DNA from: Lepidodermella squamata
Taxonomy: Eukaryota; Gastrotricha
Assembly: GCA_047495785.1 (NCBI GenBank)
Contig: JBLDXI010000019.1
Span: 2,728,001 to 2,792,000 of the forward strand
DNA: 64,000 nt
Direction of reading: 5' to 3'
A program made the position numbers and the translations under genes. Below are positions 34,031 to 45,099 of the stretch, piece by piece; within the stretch, counting starts at the first letter, position 1; every line of letters begins with the position of its first letter. Under the pieces are notes generated by a model, which ran no database searches, had not been told where the DNA came from, and was given only the letters and a program-made list of their open reading frames with translations.

Positions 34031-35274
34031 TTACTGGGCTTGTTCCAACAGAAGCTTAAAATAAGCGTAGTCGGCAATAATAACACAAGCTACAACACAA
34101 GAAGCGATGAAAATGTCGAAAAATCGCAGAACCCTGCAATGAATCTTGCCGCGACAAAAGCGCAGTCTTCGATTGAGCTTCTCGGTCTGCGGGGCTACTT
34201 CGACAGCCAGAGCGTTGTAGATGGTTACAGCAAGACCGCAGATGTACTTGACAACGAGCATTACCAGCAGATAGCTTAACTCTGAGCCATGCGGCATTAT
34301 CTGGTAAACGAATGCTATGAGGACGGTGTAAGCAAGGACTGCTACCATGGCGACGGTCATCCTAGATAAAATGAGCATAAAATCATCATTCATCTTGTAT
34401 GATAGTTAACCAACCTATCAGGTAGCTTGGGCGGCATTATTAGGGAGGCTAATTGGATTAACAGTAACCCATAGGCAGGGACCAAAATTGCTGTCAAAAT
34501 GTTCTCGGACCTCCTCTCGAAGCACATCTGCAATGAATTTCCTCCGTTCGCTACTGTGAAATTGAGCCTCTGATCGCGACATCTGGCCCAAGCAGAATCT
34601 CCATAGCCTTGAATTTGTTCTCGAGTTATAATATTGATATTAAAATCGATCAGCTTCGGTAAATCCCCTCCTGAAATATCGATCGGGCAACTGAGGCGAT
34701 CGAATGGGAAGCGATTTTTGTTGTAAGATCTGCATCTAACTCGTGATTTCCTGAAAAGTGTCATCTCACCGTACATACTATTGTCCCCTGGTTGGCTTTG
34801 AAACGGGAAAATTCTGACGTTTTGCGGCGAATAAACTTCACTAGATGGTATTACAACTGGTTGCCATGTTGGAATTTGAAACTGCAGGATTTCTCGTATT
34901 TTCGGGAAGACGGAACACAAGTTCGAATTTGAACCCAATAAATCACAATTTCGTAGTGCCGGGCATGGGTAATTCCAGTTGGCAAGGTAACGAGAGAAAA
35001 TCGTCAGTTCATTTCTCGACTCGTCGAAATCGTCAAAAGAAAGTAACTGAACTGATAAATTCACGGTAAGTTTGAACGAGAAGTTGTTGCGGACCGCGAA
35101 TTCAAGAGGAAGATCTGGGGAAATAATAGGCGGGCACAATTTTAGGACAACTTCTTGCATCTCCGCCAGGAAAAGAGTTGAATCTGTTGCATTGTTACCA
35201 AAAGCAGACCTCGTCTTCTGAGAGAATGAAGACGGGATGAGAAAAATCGAGATCAGAAGGTAAACAGAATTCAT
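34031..35274 (-). CDS. Divergent subfamily A pentameric ligand-gated ion channel (A11)
   Basis: Exons 35274-34415 and 34361-34031 with a 53-nt intron at the same codon as in A1-A10; 396 residues. Signal peptide MNSVYLLISIFLIPSSFS. It keeps the 14-residue Cys-loop spacing (CRSYNKNRFPFDRLSC) and the LPDR junction, but M2 is MTVAMVAVLAYTVLIAFVYQ and the M2-M3 linker is IMPHGSELSYL in place of IPRTSETVYL. Loop A reads WQPV followed by VIPSSEVYSP. The region before M1 (CFERRSENILTAILVPAYG) lacks the double Tyr of the others and the NEST loop C is absent. It is the outgroup of the array and may be a structural subunit or have a different ligand. Confidence 0.78.
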
Positions 35275-35401
35275 TATGAAAAAATAGGCAAAGAGGCATC
35301 ATAATGAGCTGGGCTTTTATTTCATTTACCGATGTCACGCAATTTACGAGCGCATCAAAGTGAGTCAAAACATTGCAATGCATTACGAATAGACATAATT
35401 T

Positions 35402-35914
35402 CTATTTTTGCGTAATGAGCAGTAGTAATCTATCTGTTTTAGGAATGGGTCTTATTCTAGTCGACGTCCTATAGCCGAAGTACTTTCTCGGTCTCGTGCG
35501 GTTTGTCGGCCTAGAATGGGCCCCGATATGACCCCAGCAGATCGGAGCCATGACTGCCGTTGAGTAGAGGCAATGCTTCTCCCGCGACCTGATGCGACGC
35601 TTGGCCAGCTCTCGAATTTTGAACCGTTCAATCATTTTCTGGTCATCCGAGTCCGTGTACATGAGGAATGTTTCGTTGAAGAGTGACTCAAATGCCTCGT
35701 CGAACAAACCCCCGTGTTCAGTTAGGAAACAGTCATGTTTGCAAGTTCGCATATATTTTGTCAGAAGCCATGCCAAAGTTATCAAAACCAGGCATACTAC
35801 TCCGAAAATTGTTGCTCGAATTCCAGGCAGAAACCGATGAACATCAAGAAATTTCTGTCGTATGGCGGACGGAGTTCCAACCATGACGGGTTTCGTAGTC
35901 TTGCGCCGAAACAT
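35402..35914 (-). CDS. Small single-pass membrane protein, unknown
   Basis: One open frame of 170 residues from ATG 35914. Basic N-terminus with a hydrophobic helix at about 31-50 (IRATIFGVVCLVLITLAWLL), then a short KYMRTCKHDC stretch, an acidic middle segment (GLFDEAFESLFNETF) and a basic C-terminus rich in Arg. With positive charges before the helix and no cleavable signal, either orientation is possible. No family recognised. It could be an exon of a longer gene. Confidence 0.4.
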   Translation of the reverse strand: MFRRKTTKPVMVGTPSAIRQKFLDVHRFLPGIRATIFGVVCLVLITLAWLLTKYMRTCKHDCFLTEHGGLFDEAFESLFNETFLMYTDSDDQKMIERFKIRELAKRRIRSREKHCLYSTAVMAPICWGHIGAHSRPTNRTRPRKYFGYRTSTRIRPIPKTDRLLLLITQK

Positions 35915-35949
35915 TGTTGTAGGCTGATGAGAACCAATCGATTTACTTG

Positions 35950-36343
35950 AGGGTCCTTAGGACATATCTAAGATTTTTTGCACTAGTGAGACTTCTGGTT
36001 TTGTTGCCACACTTCTTTCGGCTCTCTTGGGACTCAGTTTATCAATCTGGGCAAAATGTTGCCCAAATTAGGAGTTGCTGCGCATGTTTACGATCGATAA
36101 TCGCATATACTCAAGTTCATATAGCAACTGTTGCTAAGATACAGTTTGACCGCGACTAATGACTGTCACATTACAATTTATTAAAGATATGGCGACGAAA
36201 TGACAAGGCAAAACGTGAAAACACAAGTTTGTGAAACAAAGCAATCAAAACTCGTTATAAATAACCGGCAAATTATAATGCACTTACATTCACTATTATG
36301 GGCAATAATTGATTTACTAAAGCACAACTAAGATCGTTACATT
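35950..36343. other. Intergenic region, no gene seen
   Basis: AT-rich sequence between the small membrane protein and the 3' end of the histidine decarboxylase gene. An open frame at 35947-36159 has no recognisable domain. Confidence 0.4.
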
Positions 36344-39300
36344 TTATTTGTTTTTACTACCGCTCCCGGATTTATCTTTGCTGCCAGACCTCCCAATTTG
36401 CGACAAGCTGTTGCCAAAGCCTTTGAAACCAGTTTTCAATGCTGAAAACATGTTCTCAGCTTTCAGCGACGCCTCGGCCTTCAATTTCTCCTTCTTGCTA
36501 GAAGTTGTTGAGGAGGATGATGCCGCTGAATGGACAGAGCCTGATGCAACCGATGAAGAAGCACTCATCGCAACAGGGGCTTCTTTAGCGGTTTGCTTCG
36601 TAGAGCTGCTCTTTCTCTGTGTCGTTGGGGTATTTGTTGCAGAAGATGCCCCAGATGACCGCGAGAAAACTCCCGTTGTAGTAAGGGATGACTTCTTACT
36701 AAGCTCAGGATGAGGTGGTAGCTGAACGTTTCCATTCACAATTGACGGATTGTGGCCTGTGTACGTTGGGGATGGCTCGCTGATTAATGAATTTCGAAAT
36801 CCCAAGGGTGGAGTGGTGGCTAGCGGCGATGAAGACCAACTGCCGCTGTTTGCTCGCTCGGCGAAGAATCTTTCAACTTGACTATCACCTTTGATCGCGG
36901 CATAGCTGCAATTTATCAGCCTAGGAAATGGTAAAACTCATTTAATTGGCTGGATTGATATTGATGAGGCTCACAATGGTGAAAGTGGGTGAATGGACAC
37001 AAGGGAGGGGTAGACAGGAGGCAAAGCCAGGGCCATCCAAAAGAGAGCCCTTGATAACAATTATTTGCGATAACAATTATGGATCCCAGGGTGGCCCAGG
37101 CTTGATTTGTTAATTTGTAACTTACTTTGGACTCTCAGGTACATTGCTAAGTAGCAAGCTGAGGCCTTCGCATGGCAGCAAGTCCTCATGGCTCGAAATG
37201 TCAATAGATCCATGCGACATCATTCTTGCCATCTTTTGACTATTGGCCATGGGCGGTAGTTTCAACTCCATGTAATTCTTGTCGCTGATAACATCCGTCG
37301 CACATTGTTGAATGATAGCCCAGTCTCGGCCGATATCTTCGGGCGTAGTATGAGTTGATGTAACGACAAAGCGAATAACGTAGACTCCCTTCAGACTGGC
37401 TGGAACGCAATGTAAGCGGCGATCTTTATTGATAGCTTTCAGAAGGCGTTCAGTTTGGCAGTTTTCTCCTTTTAGGCGGAATACAGTCAGCCCGAGATGC
37501 CGCTTGGCAGGGATCTCGAATCTGGTATCCTTTGATACCAGTTGCTCGAACTGTTTTGCCCTTTCGATTCCCTGTCTTATGTGATTTTGAAGGCCCGCAA
37601 CTCCAAACGATCGGATTACAAACCACAGTTTCAGGGAACGGAAACGTCTACTCAGCGGTATTTGCCAATGCTTTGAATATAAAAAATGAATAATTTATCG
37701 CAAACTGTACTGAGATAAACTTACCATGTAGTCTATCGCAGCTCCAGCTTTGTCGTGTTGCAGATAGAGAGGATCGACATTGAATGTTCGATGGAGCAAT
37801 CTTGAATCATCCACCCTTATGATGAAATTAACAATTCCTTACCATGTAGCAAGATCAATCATTTTTACAAAGTGAAATGGAACTAATACAATTTTCAATG
37901 ATTGAAAAACTGAGGGACAGTGGGGGCTCAAGAACTAAGGAAATCACTCACCACATGGCCGTGCAGTCAAAATGGACCATCAGATACTTGCTAGGGTTGA
38001 ATGCAAAGGATTGAGCGTGCTGTATGCCCTTCATAAAGTGCTGAAACTCCGGGCAGATGAACGTAGACCCAGCGTAAGCTGCATCAACATGCAGCCAAAG
38101 GCGGTACTCCTCACATACAACGGCTATCTCTTCAAGGTGATCGAAGGCACAGCACCCTGTGGTGCCCAATGTAGCGCAAACATAAAAAGGCACTTTCCCA
38201 CGGTTTATGTCTTCAATTATTGCGTCCTCTAAAGTTTTCCCTCGAAGACCATAATCTTCTCCACTAGGCAGGATTCGGAGCTCGATCAATGAAGCGTAGC
38301 ATGCCTTCTCCACGCTTGAGTGAGCCTGATCGGAACAGTAGGCTACGAGCCTACTCGACAGTTCCCCTCGCCACTTCGCGAAAGCTTCGCTGATGTTCGC
38401 GCCATTGTTATTCGCATTATCGCTAAAATTAGGCGGCATTTGCTGCGCGATTACGCTGTTCCGCGCCGCTAGGATCGATACGAATGTGGCATCACTGAGT
38501 GTCGACTTGAGAGCGAGTAAATGTTTATCTTTAAAATGAATTAGTGTCAATTATACCTGGATGATGCCGCCGCCTGCTGTTCGACTGGCTGTGTGGATGA
38601 ATTTGTCGGGTAGGTTTACCATTCTGGCCAGCCAATCCATAACAAGTGCCTGATGGGTGCAGAGCAATCAAATGAAGACATTAATATAATGATCAAGTGA
38701 CAACGTATAAATTTAACTTACTTCAAGCTCGGTGCAAGCTGGACTAGATGCCTGAAATAAGAAGAATTGAAACGTGACATGAGCAATCTTGATTTCGATA
38801 GGACAAAAAAGGTGCGTAAAATTGGAATAAAATGATTCAGTGAAGAACAGCCCAATTTTTAAGCATTTTCCAGTTTCCCTAAGCTGGGAAATAAACGAGA
38901 ATACTCGCGAATAAGCCCTCCACATCACTAGTTCTAAAATATGTGAAATCTGGCAAAGCCGAAATTGGTGTTCCAATAAAATCGCAGAATCTTTTTGGGT
39001 GAAGGTTGGAAATTTACCCAAGTAAATCCAATGCAGTTGATAGCGTCAGACAGCATATCTCCAAGCAATGAAGGATACGAATTTAGTGCCGGAAAATAGG
39101 CGTGCATATGCGGGCTTTGCCAATGGGTAACTCCCGGCATGATAACTCGATCGATATCGCCGAATATCTCCGACCAAGGTTCGCCCTTTTTCGGGGGCTC
39201 GCTGGGTACGAGACCTCGTAAGTACCCTGGCTCAACATCTGGCATAACACGCCGATTTCGGATCGTCTCTAGGTAGTTGGCGATATAATCTGTCAACTCC

Positions 39301-39386
39301 GCCGCTGAATAAATCAATTAATGAAATACGAATGTATCGGAGAATAACTCGAACTTACCTGCTTTTTTGTACTCTTCGGAATTCAT
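36344..39386 (-). CDS. Hdc: Histidine decarboxylase
   Basis: Pyridoxal-phosphate group II decarboxylase making histamine from histidine. Eight exons with correct GT-AG borders: 39386-39359, 39304-39018, 38751-38722, 38649-38557, 38505-37952, 37815-37725, 37670-37126, 36920-36344. They join to 734 residues. The cofactor Lys is about residue 319 in [13 protein letters not shown], the pyridine-binding Asp is in HVDAAYAGS (about 287) and the stacking His is in [14 protein letters not shown] is favoured over aromatic amino acid decarboxylase by NPSK...[18 protein letters not shown] and [11 protein letters not shown]. About ten extra residues (Asn-rich) follow the ARN segment. The C-terminal 190 residues are Ser/Thr/Lys-rich and low in complexity, a length feature known from animal HDCs with processed tails. 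No signal peptide; cytosolic. Confidence 0.88.
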
Positions 39387-40910
39387 TGTCACTGTTGAAC
39401 CGATATTTTGTTGTTTGAACTATTTAGCATCCACTTTTTTGTGACATGACATCTGGATGAATAAATCGAATTGTCTGGAAGAAGCAACGACTAAATCGGA
39501 AAAATCTATGAATATCAATGGTGGACGCGCGTGTTCAGAATGCACCAGATTAGCTAACAGAAGGGTGACATAATAAATAAGAGGCGTGTTTGCAATTCTA
39601 ATTAACCTCCATTAAGACAAATGCTGTTTTCGATCAGACGTTGAAGGAGCGGAGAAAATTACCGCCGGAAAATGATATCACTCGAATAAGTGCAGTTAAT
39701 AGCGACAATATATCAATAAAATGAAAACAGTGCCTAGTTTTATTGAGCAGCAGCAAGGCTGAAGGATGAATGCAGATAACCGCTAGCCTTATGACGGGCG
39801 GGTGCAGTGCAGCGATTGCTAATCGATAATGCCTGAAAAACAGTGATCGACATTGCAGTGGCAGTTAATCGCATTAAACGGAGTGTCTATGACACATCGG
39901 CTCAACGCTTTCGTGTTAGAAAAAACACATGAAGAATACCTTCATTCGCTCGTAGCCTTACTGTAGTGCGTGAAAAAAAGAAACGAATAAAACATAAGGC
40001 CGAATGATCCGAGGTAAAATTCTTGAAAAAATTCAAGTGAAATTAAACATTGAATTTACTATAATGAGATAAGACAATAATAGGTATATTTTGACTAGCA
40101 AAACGAGCCACGTGTTATATCAACCCAATTTTATTGGAAATATGACAGACACAGACGATGAAAAATGTAAATTAGGGCGGAAGGACACATGAACAAGCAA
40201 TCTTTTCGGTCAAGTTATCGGTATTCTCCGTTCGCAGAGTGCGCTGTTCACGATGCTGATTGAGTCGACGCTGTTTCGCGATGGAGGAAGGTCAGTTCGG
40301 TTGTAATTGCAACCAGCAGCTCGCCATTTATATGGCTTGTTCAGAGTTGGCCTGATCTCACCCTAAAAGCAATTACAAATGAATGACAAATCAATGAATA
40401 TTTTTATCAAAACGAGCCATTGAAATTGTCACGTGGATAATTAAATTTCATTTTAGCCTCGCTGTCAACAAGCTAGTTAAATAGATTCCAACTCGACTTT
40501 AAAAACACCACAAGTACGAGATTGGCAAAATTATCAGAAATGGAAACATATTCCGTCTAATATTGAAATTGATAAGCCTTTTTGCCTATGCTCCCTTTTC
40601 TATAATAGCAATTGGATTCCTTTTTTTAAACAATACCTATTATTATGCGAGTTGAGCGTTGCATTGCTATTCTCATGCCCAAGTTTCAATTTGAAAACTT
40701 CGACGTCCCTAGACCTTTTTTGCTAACTCAGCGTGATGTTGTTATCACAATTCTCGTGCTTATTCTTGTGTAAACCACGATGTTTAGCAATGATCTGCAC
40801 CTGTCTGCCAAGTTCTTTACCTACGCGTTAAAGAAAAAACGCAGGTCGTCAAAAACAATTAAAAAACGCATTACTTCTCACTTATTTGAACGTGATAAAC
40901 GTGATCAACA
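39387..40910. other. 1.5-kb gene-free interval between Hdc and the monooxygenase
   Basis: Divergent promoters of the two genes must lie here. No clear TATA box, repeat or RNA gene was recognised. Confidence 0.45.
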
Positions 40911-42825
40911 ATGCATTATTACTCGACTGCTCTTTTTATTGTCCTCGCTTGCACATATCATACTTTGGTTGAATGCTTGCCTAGTTATGCCTCGCAATTA
41001 CCGAATGGTAACCGAGTTCCCGATCCGTGTAACCGCAGCCTGGTTTGGGCCGGGGTTGGCCATCAAAACTCGCAAGGTTCGGGTGAACTAAACTCGTTTG
41101 GTCTTGATTTTTCTCGAGCCGGAAAAAAATGGACGCGGGAACTGTGTCAAAAAGACAGTGATGGCGATGGGGTGACTAATGGCCAGGAATTGGGTGATCC
41201 GAACTGTAACTGGACCCCAGGAAGCCCCCAGCCTATCTCAACCAATATCACACACCCAGGTGTTTGTGAACCCACGGATGCCCCGATATGCAAGGGGAAG
41301 GTCGATTTTCTGGCTGCCCTTAACTCTCAATGCCAAACAGCGGGTAACGCAAATGCCTGGTGCCCAGCAATCAATGATGAAGGCGTTAAGGTATATGACA
41401 TGAGGTTCCGAAACTATTCGGTTCCTTTGGCTGAAACAGCTTACGACTGCATGGAGTTTCAACTGCCGGAAAATGATGATTACGAAATCATCGCCGTAAG
41501 TTTTTGATCAAAATTTTTAGAAGCAAAGGCGATTATTGCTAAATTAGTACAACGCGATCTATGAAAACCCTGAATTCGTTCATCACATGGTTGTAGTTGG
41601 CTGCCCGTCCCCGGTTGAGCAGAAACAGCTCGCAGAAACAAACGGCCGATTCAAAACTCCCAGCCGATGCAGTATGGGATCAACACCATGCTTGACCCAA
41701 GTTGTTCGCGGATCTGGGTACTATTGTTACGGCGACGATGTGGGCGTTGCATTTGGCAAGAGCTTCTTCGGCAAGTCCATCCTACAGATTCATTACACGA
41801 ATCCTCAGAAGAAAACTGGAAAGATCGACTCATCAGGGGTGATGCTTTACTACCAAAAGATCAAGCGACCTAACAAAATCGCGATTCTAACCCTTGGCCA
41901 AAAGTTGCTACAACTTGCCCCGCAAACGCCGAGGATATCAGTGAAAAGCGAGACTTTCAAGGACGATTGCAGTGTCAAGACTTTTGGCGGTCCTGGCAAG
42001 AAATATTCCCTAAGAGCCGCTTACTTCCATATGCATCAAACGGGGAGCTACGCCAAGGCTTATCTTAACAAAAAATCGACTGGTCAGCGAATTGTTCTGG
42101 CTGATATGTCCTTTTCCTACGACAGACAGCCCAGATCCGACTGGACTGCGGAAAACGCCCCGATAATCGAAGCTGGTGATGGCTTTGAGATCGAATGTAT
42201 CTTCAACACGACAGGCCGTGATACATGGACATTTTACGGCGAAGGAACTTACGAGGAAATGTGTTATCTATCGTTGGACATCACACCACCGGTTAATGAT
42301 AATTACAATTTAAATGGAGTTGAATTCGGTGGCATCGACTGGTGCTCGCTAACGTTGCCGACTTTCAACAACTGCTCAACAGCTGAATTCATGAAGAAAG
42401 TGAATGAAGTGAAAGAATTAGGTAGTTTCCAGTCGGAATGTTTATGCTCGGTCTACCCAGTGACAGCTTGCTCGAGGCGCTGTTACGATTTTCTGACCAA
42501 AACTGGCTTTATCAACATGAGACAATGCCTTGACACGCCGGCAATCTTCCGACTTGGCCTGGGGAAAGAATGGCCTGATCGCTTCAACATCAAAGACCAT
42601 TTAGCGATGTGTTTCAGGCTATCACAAGCCCCGATTTCAGAGGCGAAATGTGACACAGGTAAACTATTGCCTTTTTACCGCCCTAAAACACCAATTTTCT
42701 GTCTTTTTTACCCAGCCGAAATGAAAACCTTGGATGAACCAAAGAAAAACGGAGCATCGATTATTCTTGGAGCGGGATATTTCCTAACTTTTTGGGCTGT
42801 TTACGTCGCAGGGCAGCAATTTTGA
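40911..42825 (+). CDS. Temptin-domain copper monooxygenase (DBH/MOXD1-like)
   Basis: Exons 40911-41495, 41548-42658 and 42716-42825 (introns 52 and 57 nt) give 601 residues. Signal peptide 1-22, then an N-terminal temptin-type domain (NGNRVPDPC...WAGVGH...CQKDSDGDGVTNGQELGDP) with a Ca-binding-like DxDxDG segment. It is followed by the two copper type II ascorbate-dependent monooxygenase domains. Visible ligands: His pair in FVHHMVV, the CuM pair in FHMHQTG, and the Met in EEMC. A hydrophobic C-terminus (ILGAGYFLTFWAVYVAG) suggests a GPI or membrane anchor. Enzymes of this family hydroxylate catechol-type amines or amidate peptides; the substrate here is unknown. The second intron is a multiple of three without a stop codon, so its retention would add 19 residues. 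Confidence 0.82.
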
Positions 42826-42871
42826 GCCTAAAATCTGGGATTTTGAGGACGAAACATGGATCTGGAAAGAG

Positions 42872-44367
42872 TTAGTTCTGTTGACAGAATACCGCTGAGC
42901 GAATTATTTGCTTTTGAAAGAAATTTGAATAAAAAATGAAGAAGCAACACTTACGGTATCCAAAGTGTCTTGTTGCTGAGTATCAATTGAGAGGATCATA
43001 TCCTTCAGGGACAGGCCATACATTCCGCACAAAGGTTGGTTTACTGCATCACCCGGGCTAGCCAAGTCTCGGGTATCGAACGGCCATGGCGCATTTGCCA
43101 AGGTCGACCCATCACGTAAGAGCCAAGCCATATTGGAATTAGGCCGAATGAGGCCAAACCAGAAAAAGTTGGCTTTCACACGATTTTCAGGCGGTCCGGC
43201 CAGTTGAACAGACCCATCCACGAGATTCATGGCCTTCGTATCGTCATCAGTCGTTAAAACCATCGCTAAATCACCGCCTTCGTTCTGACAAGCCGCTATC
43301 GCTTGGTACCAGTTGTATGGGCCAATTAGAATGAAGAATGACCGGGTGTAATTTTTCGCCGATCTTTGCGACGAGCTTGATAGATATGGCAGAGATGAAT
43401 TGGAGCTGGAAGATGAGTAGTATTGTTGGCTTGAATCACTGGCCCAATACCACGCTGGCTGATACTGATCTTTACCGGTCGATGAGCTCTTGCTATTGGC
43501 CTGGTAACGGACCATAATATTATAGAAAACCTGAAGAATTTCATTTAAAAACTTACCAATCCTAGTCCTTGAATCACAGCCAACGGAACTCCAACTGCTA
43601 GAGCTGTTACGATAATAGCAAAACCAAACGCCATCCAGCCAATTCGACACCTGCATCTGTATCGAACTTCTGGATCTTCCCACTCGAAATCATCAATAGT
43701 TGCACCGGGAGGGATATTTAAGAGAGCCGCAAAAGTCGCCGCAGGGCCACCTTGGGCTAAAGCTGGTCCTATCTGGTTCGGAAGGATAATTTTCGGGGCT
43801 CGCCTTGGCCCCCGCCTGGCCATCTCTTTCGGAAGATTTTTCGCTGTCCGTATCTTATCAGCCTTCGTTTCGGCCTCCGTATCAACGGGGAAGGCCGAGA
43901 CACCATTTGGCGTTAACTCGTTCACCGATCGACACATAGGACATCTGATAATGAGGACTTGAGTTGGTAGGGCAGGTTCTGGGGCGTTAGTTGTCTCGTC
44001 CACTTGATTAGGGCTGGTTGGTGTGGGCCTGGATTGTTCTGGTGGAGGTTTTATTATCATTTCCCGGTCCATCTGTTCGAGGCAATCGAGGCAGAAGGCA
44101 TGGGTGCAGTTGGGTAGGCGCCGGGGTGAAATGAAGAGTTCAAAACATATAGAACACGTTGCTGCTTCCTGATAGAAAAATATCACAAACAAGCAATAGA
44201 AAATCGAAATAATTTTTAAAAATTTGCGAAACCGTGTTTGGGATAGTCAGACTAACCTCTTCTGCATCTGTGGGCTGTTTAGGTTCCTTCTTATCCTTGC
44301 TTTTCACAGCCTTGCTGTTGGTTTTATTGCTGGTCCCACTCGCTGGGGTTGTTTTATTAGCAACCAT
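42872..44367 (-). CDS. RING finger - transmembrane - C-type lectin-like protein
   Basis: Exons 44367-44257, 44168-43557, 43500-42955 and 42910-42872 (introns 88, 56 and 44 nt, all phase 0) give 435 residues. The N-terminus is Lys/Ser-rich. A C3HC4 RING finger follows (CSIC ... NCTHAFCLDC ... CPMC), then a Pro-rich linker, one membrane helix (GWMAFGFAIIVTALAVGVPLAVI), a Ser-rich stalk and a C-type lectin-like domain (SFFILIGPYNWYQAIAAC ... GGDLAMVLTTDDD ... FFWFGL ... CGMY ... VFCQQN). The predicted topology has a cytosolic RING (E3 ubiquitin ligase) and a lumenal or extracellular lectin fold. An acceptor 30 nt upstream would leave a 26-nt intron, so the 56-nt choice is preferred. The last exon is inferred from frame and the final Cys. 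The join of RING to lectin domain is the main uncertainty. Confidence 0.6.
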
Positions 44368-44706
44368 TTTTCAACAGCTCGATTCCGCACTAAATTCACT
44401 TGATTTGATACATAGTTAAAATACTAACTCGAAGTTTCTTTCACAATTTTCTTGGATTATCTGCTTCATTCAGCTAAGGGCAATTATTGAATGCGACAAA
44501 ACTGAAAAGGCTCTAGCAACCGTTTTTTCATGGATCGCTTCAAAAGAGAAAGGATGGACCCCATTCATGGTTTTCTGAATGGGCGTATAACTACGTTTTT
44601 GCTTGAAAAAAGCTGCGACTTTATTAAAGACACCTTCGATTTCATTCCAGGTCAACATAAAAGATAATACAAATTACAAAACGACAGCCTGATTTCGTTT
44701 GTCCAG

Positions 44707-45030
44707 TTATTCGTGTTTCAACGCGATGGATGTCATAGAAAAGTAGATGATGAGAGGAGCCGTGAAGCAAAGGAAAATCATGACGGAGAACAACATCATG
44801 CAGCCGTGTTTCAGGGTACAGCAACAAGCAGTGGAATCGCTTTTCACCTTCATCCCACCATCCTCTTCTGATATCGACGAAGTCTCTGAACGTAGGTCGA
44901 CAATGTAAGGCGGCTCGAAGGGCTTAATCTTGATTATGAGTTTGGCCTGTTGTTCAAGGTTTAGCTCACTGCCTTGCATGGTCGCATCTGAATCCATGAT
45001 CTCTTCGTAACTAGGCGGCGGCAAATTCAT
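44707..45030 (-). CDS. Small PPxY-motif membrane protein, unknown
   Basis: 107 residues from ATG 45030. The N-terminus has LPPPSYEEIM, a PPxY motif of the kind bound by WW-domain (Nedd4-type) ligases. A middle acidic Ser-rich part follows, then ACCCTLKHGCMM, a Cys-rich juxtamembrane stretch suited to palmitoylation, and a hydrophobic helix (LFSVMIFLCFTAPLIIYF) near the end. Family not recognised. An upstream exon cannot be excluded, because the open frame extends a dozen codons before the ATG. Confidence 0.5.
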   Translation of the reverse strand: MNLPPPSYEEIMDSDATMQGSELNLEQQAKLIIKIKPFEPPYIVDLRSETSSISEEDGGMKVKSDSTACCCTLKHGCMMLFSVMIFLCFTAPLIIYFSMTSIALKHE

Positions 45031-45099
45031 AAAATTATTGAAAATTTGAGATCTGATAATGTTCACATTTAAAACTCGATTTATATAGCTACGCTAAGA

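Noticed and set aside
43501-43556. A 26-nt intron ending at the TTCTTCAG acceptor in the RING-lectin gene
   Set aside because: It is in frame, but far shorter than any other intron here. The TTACCAG acceptor giving 56 nt fits the local size range.
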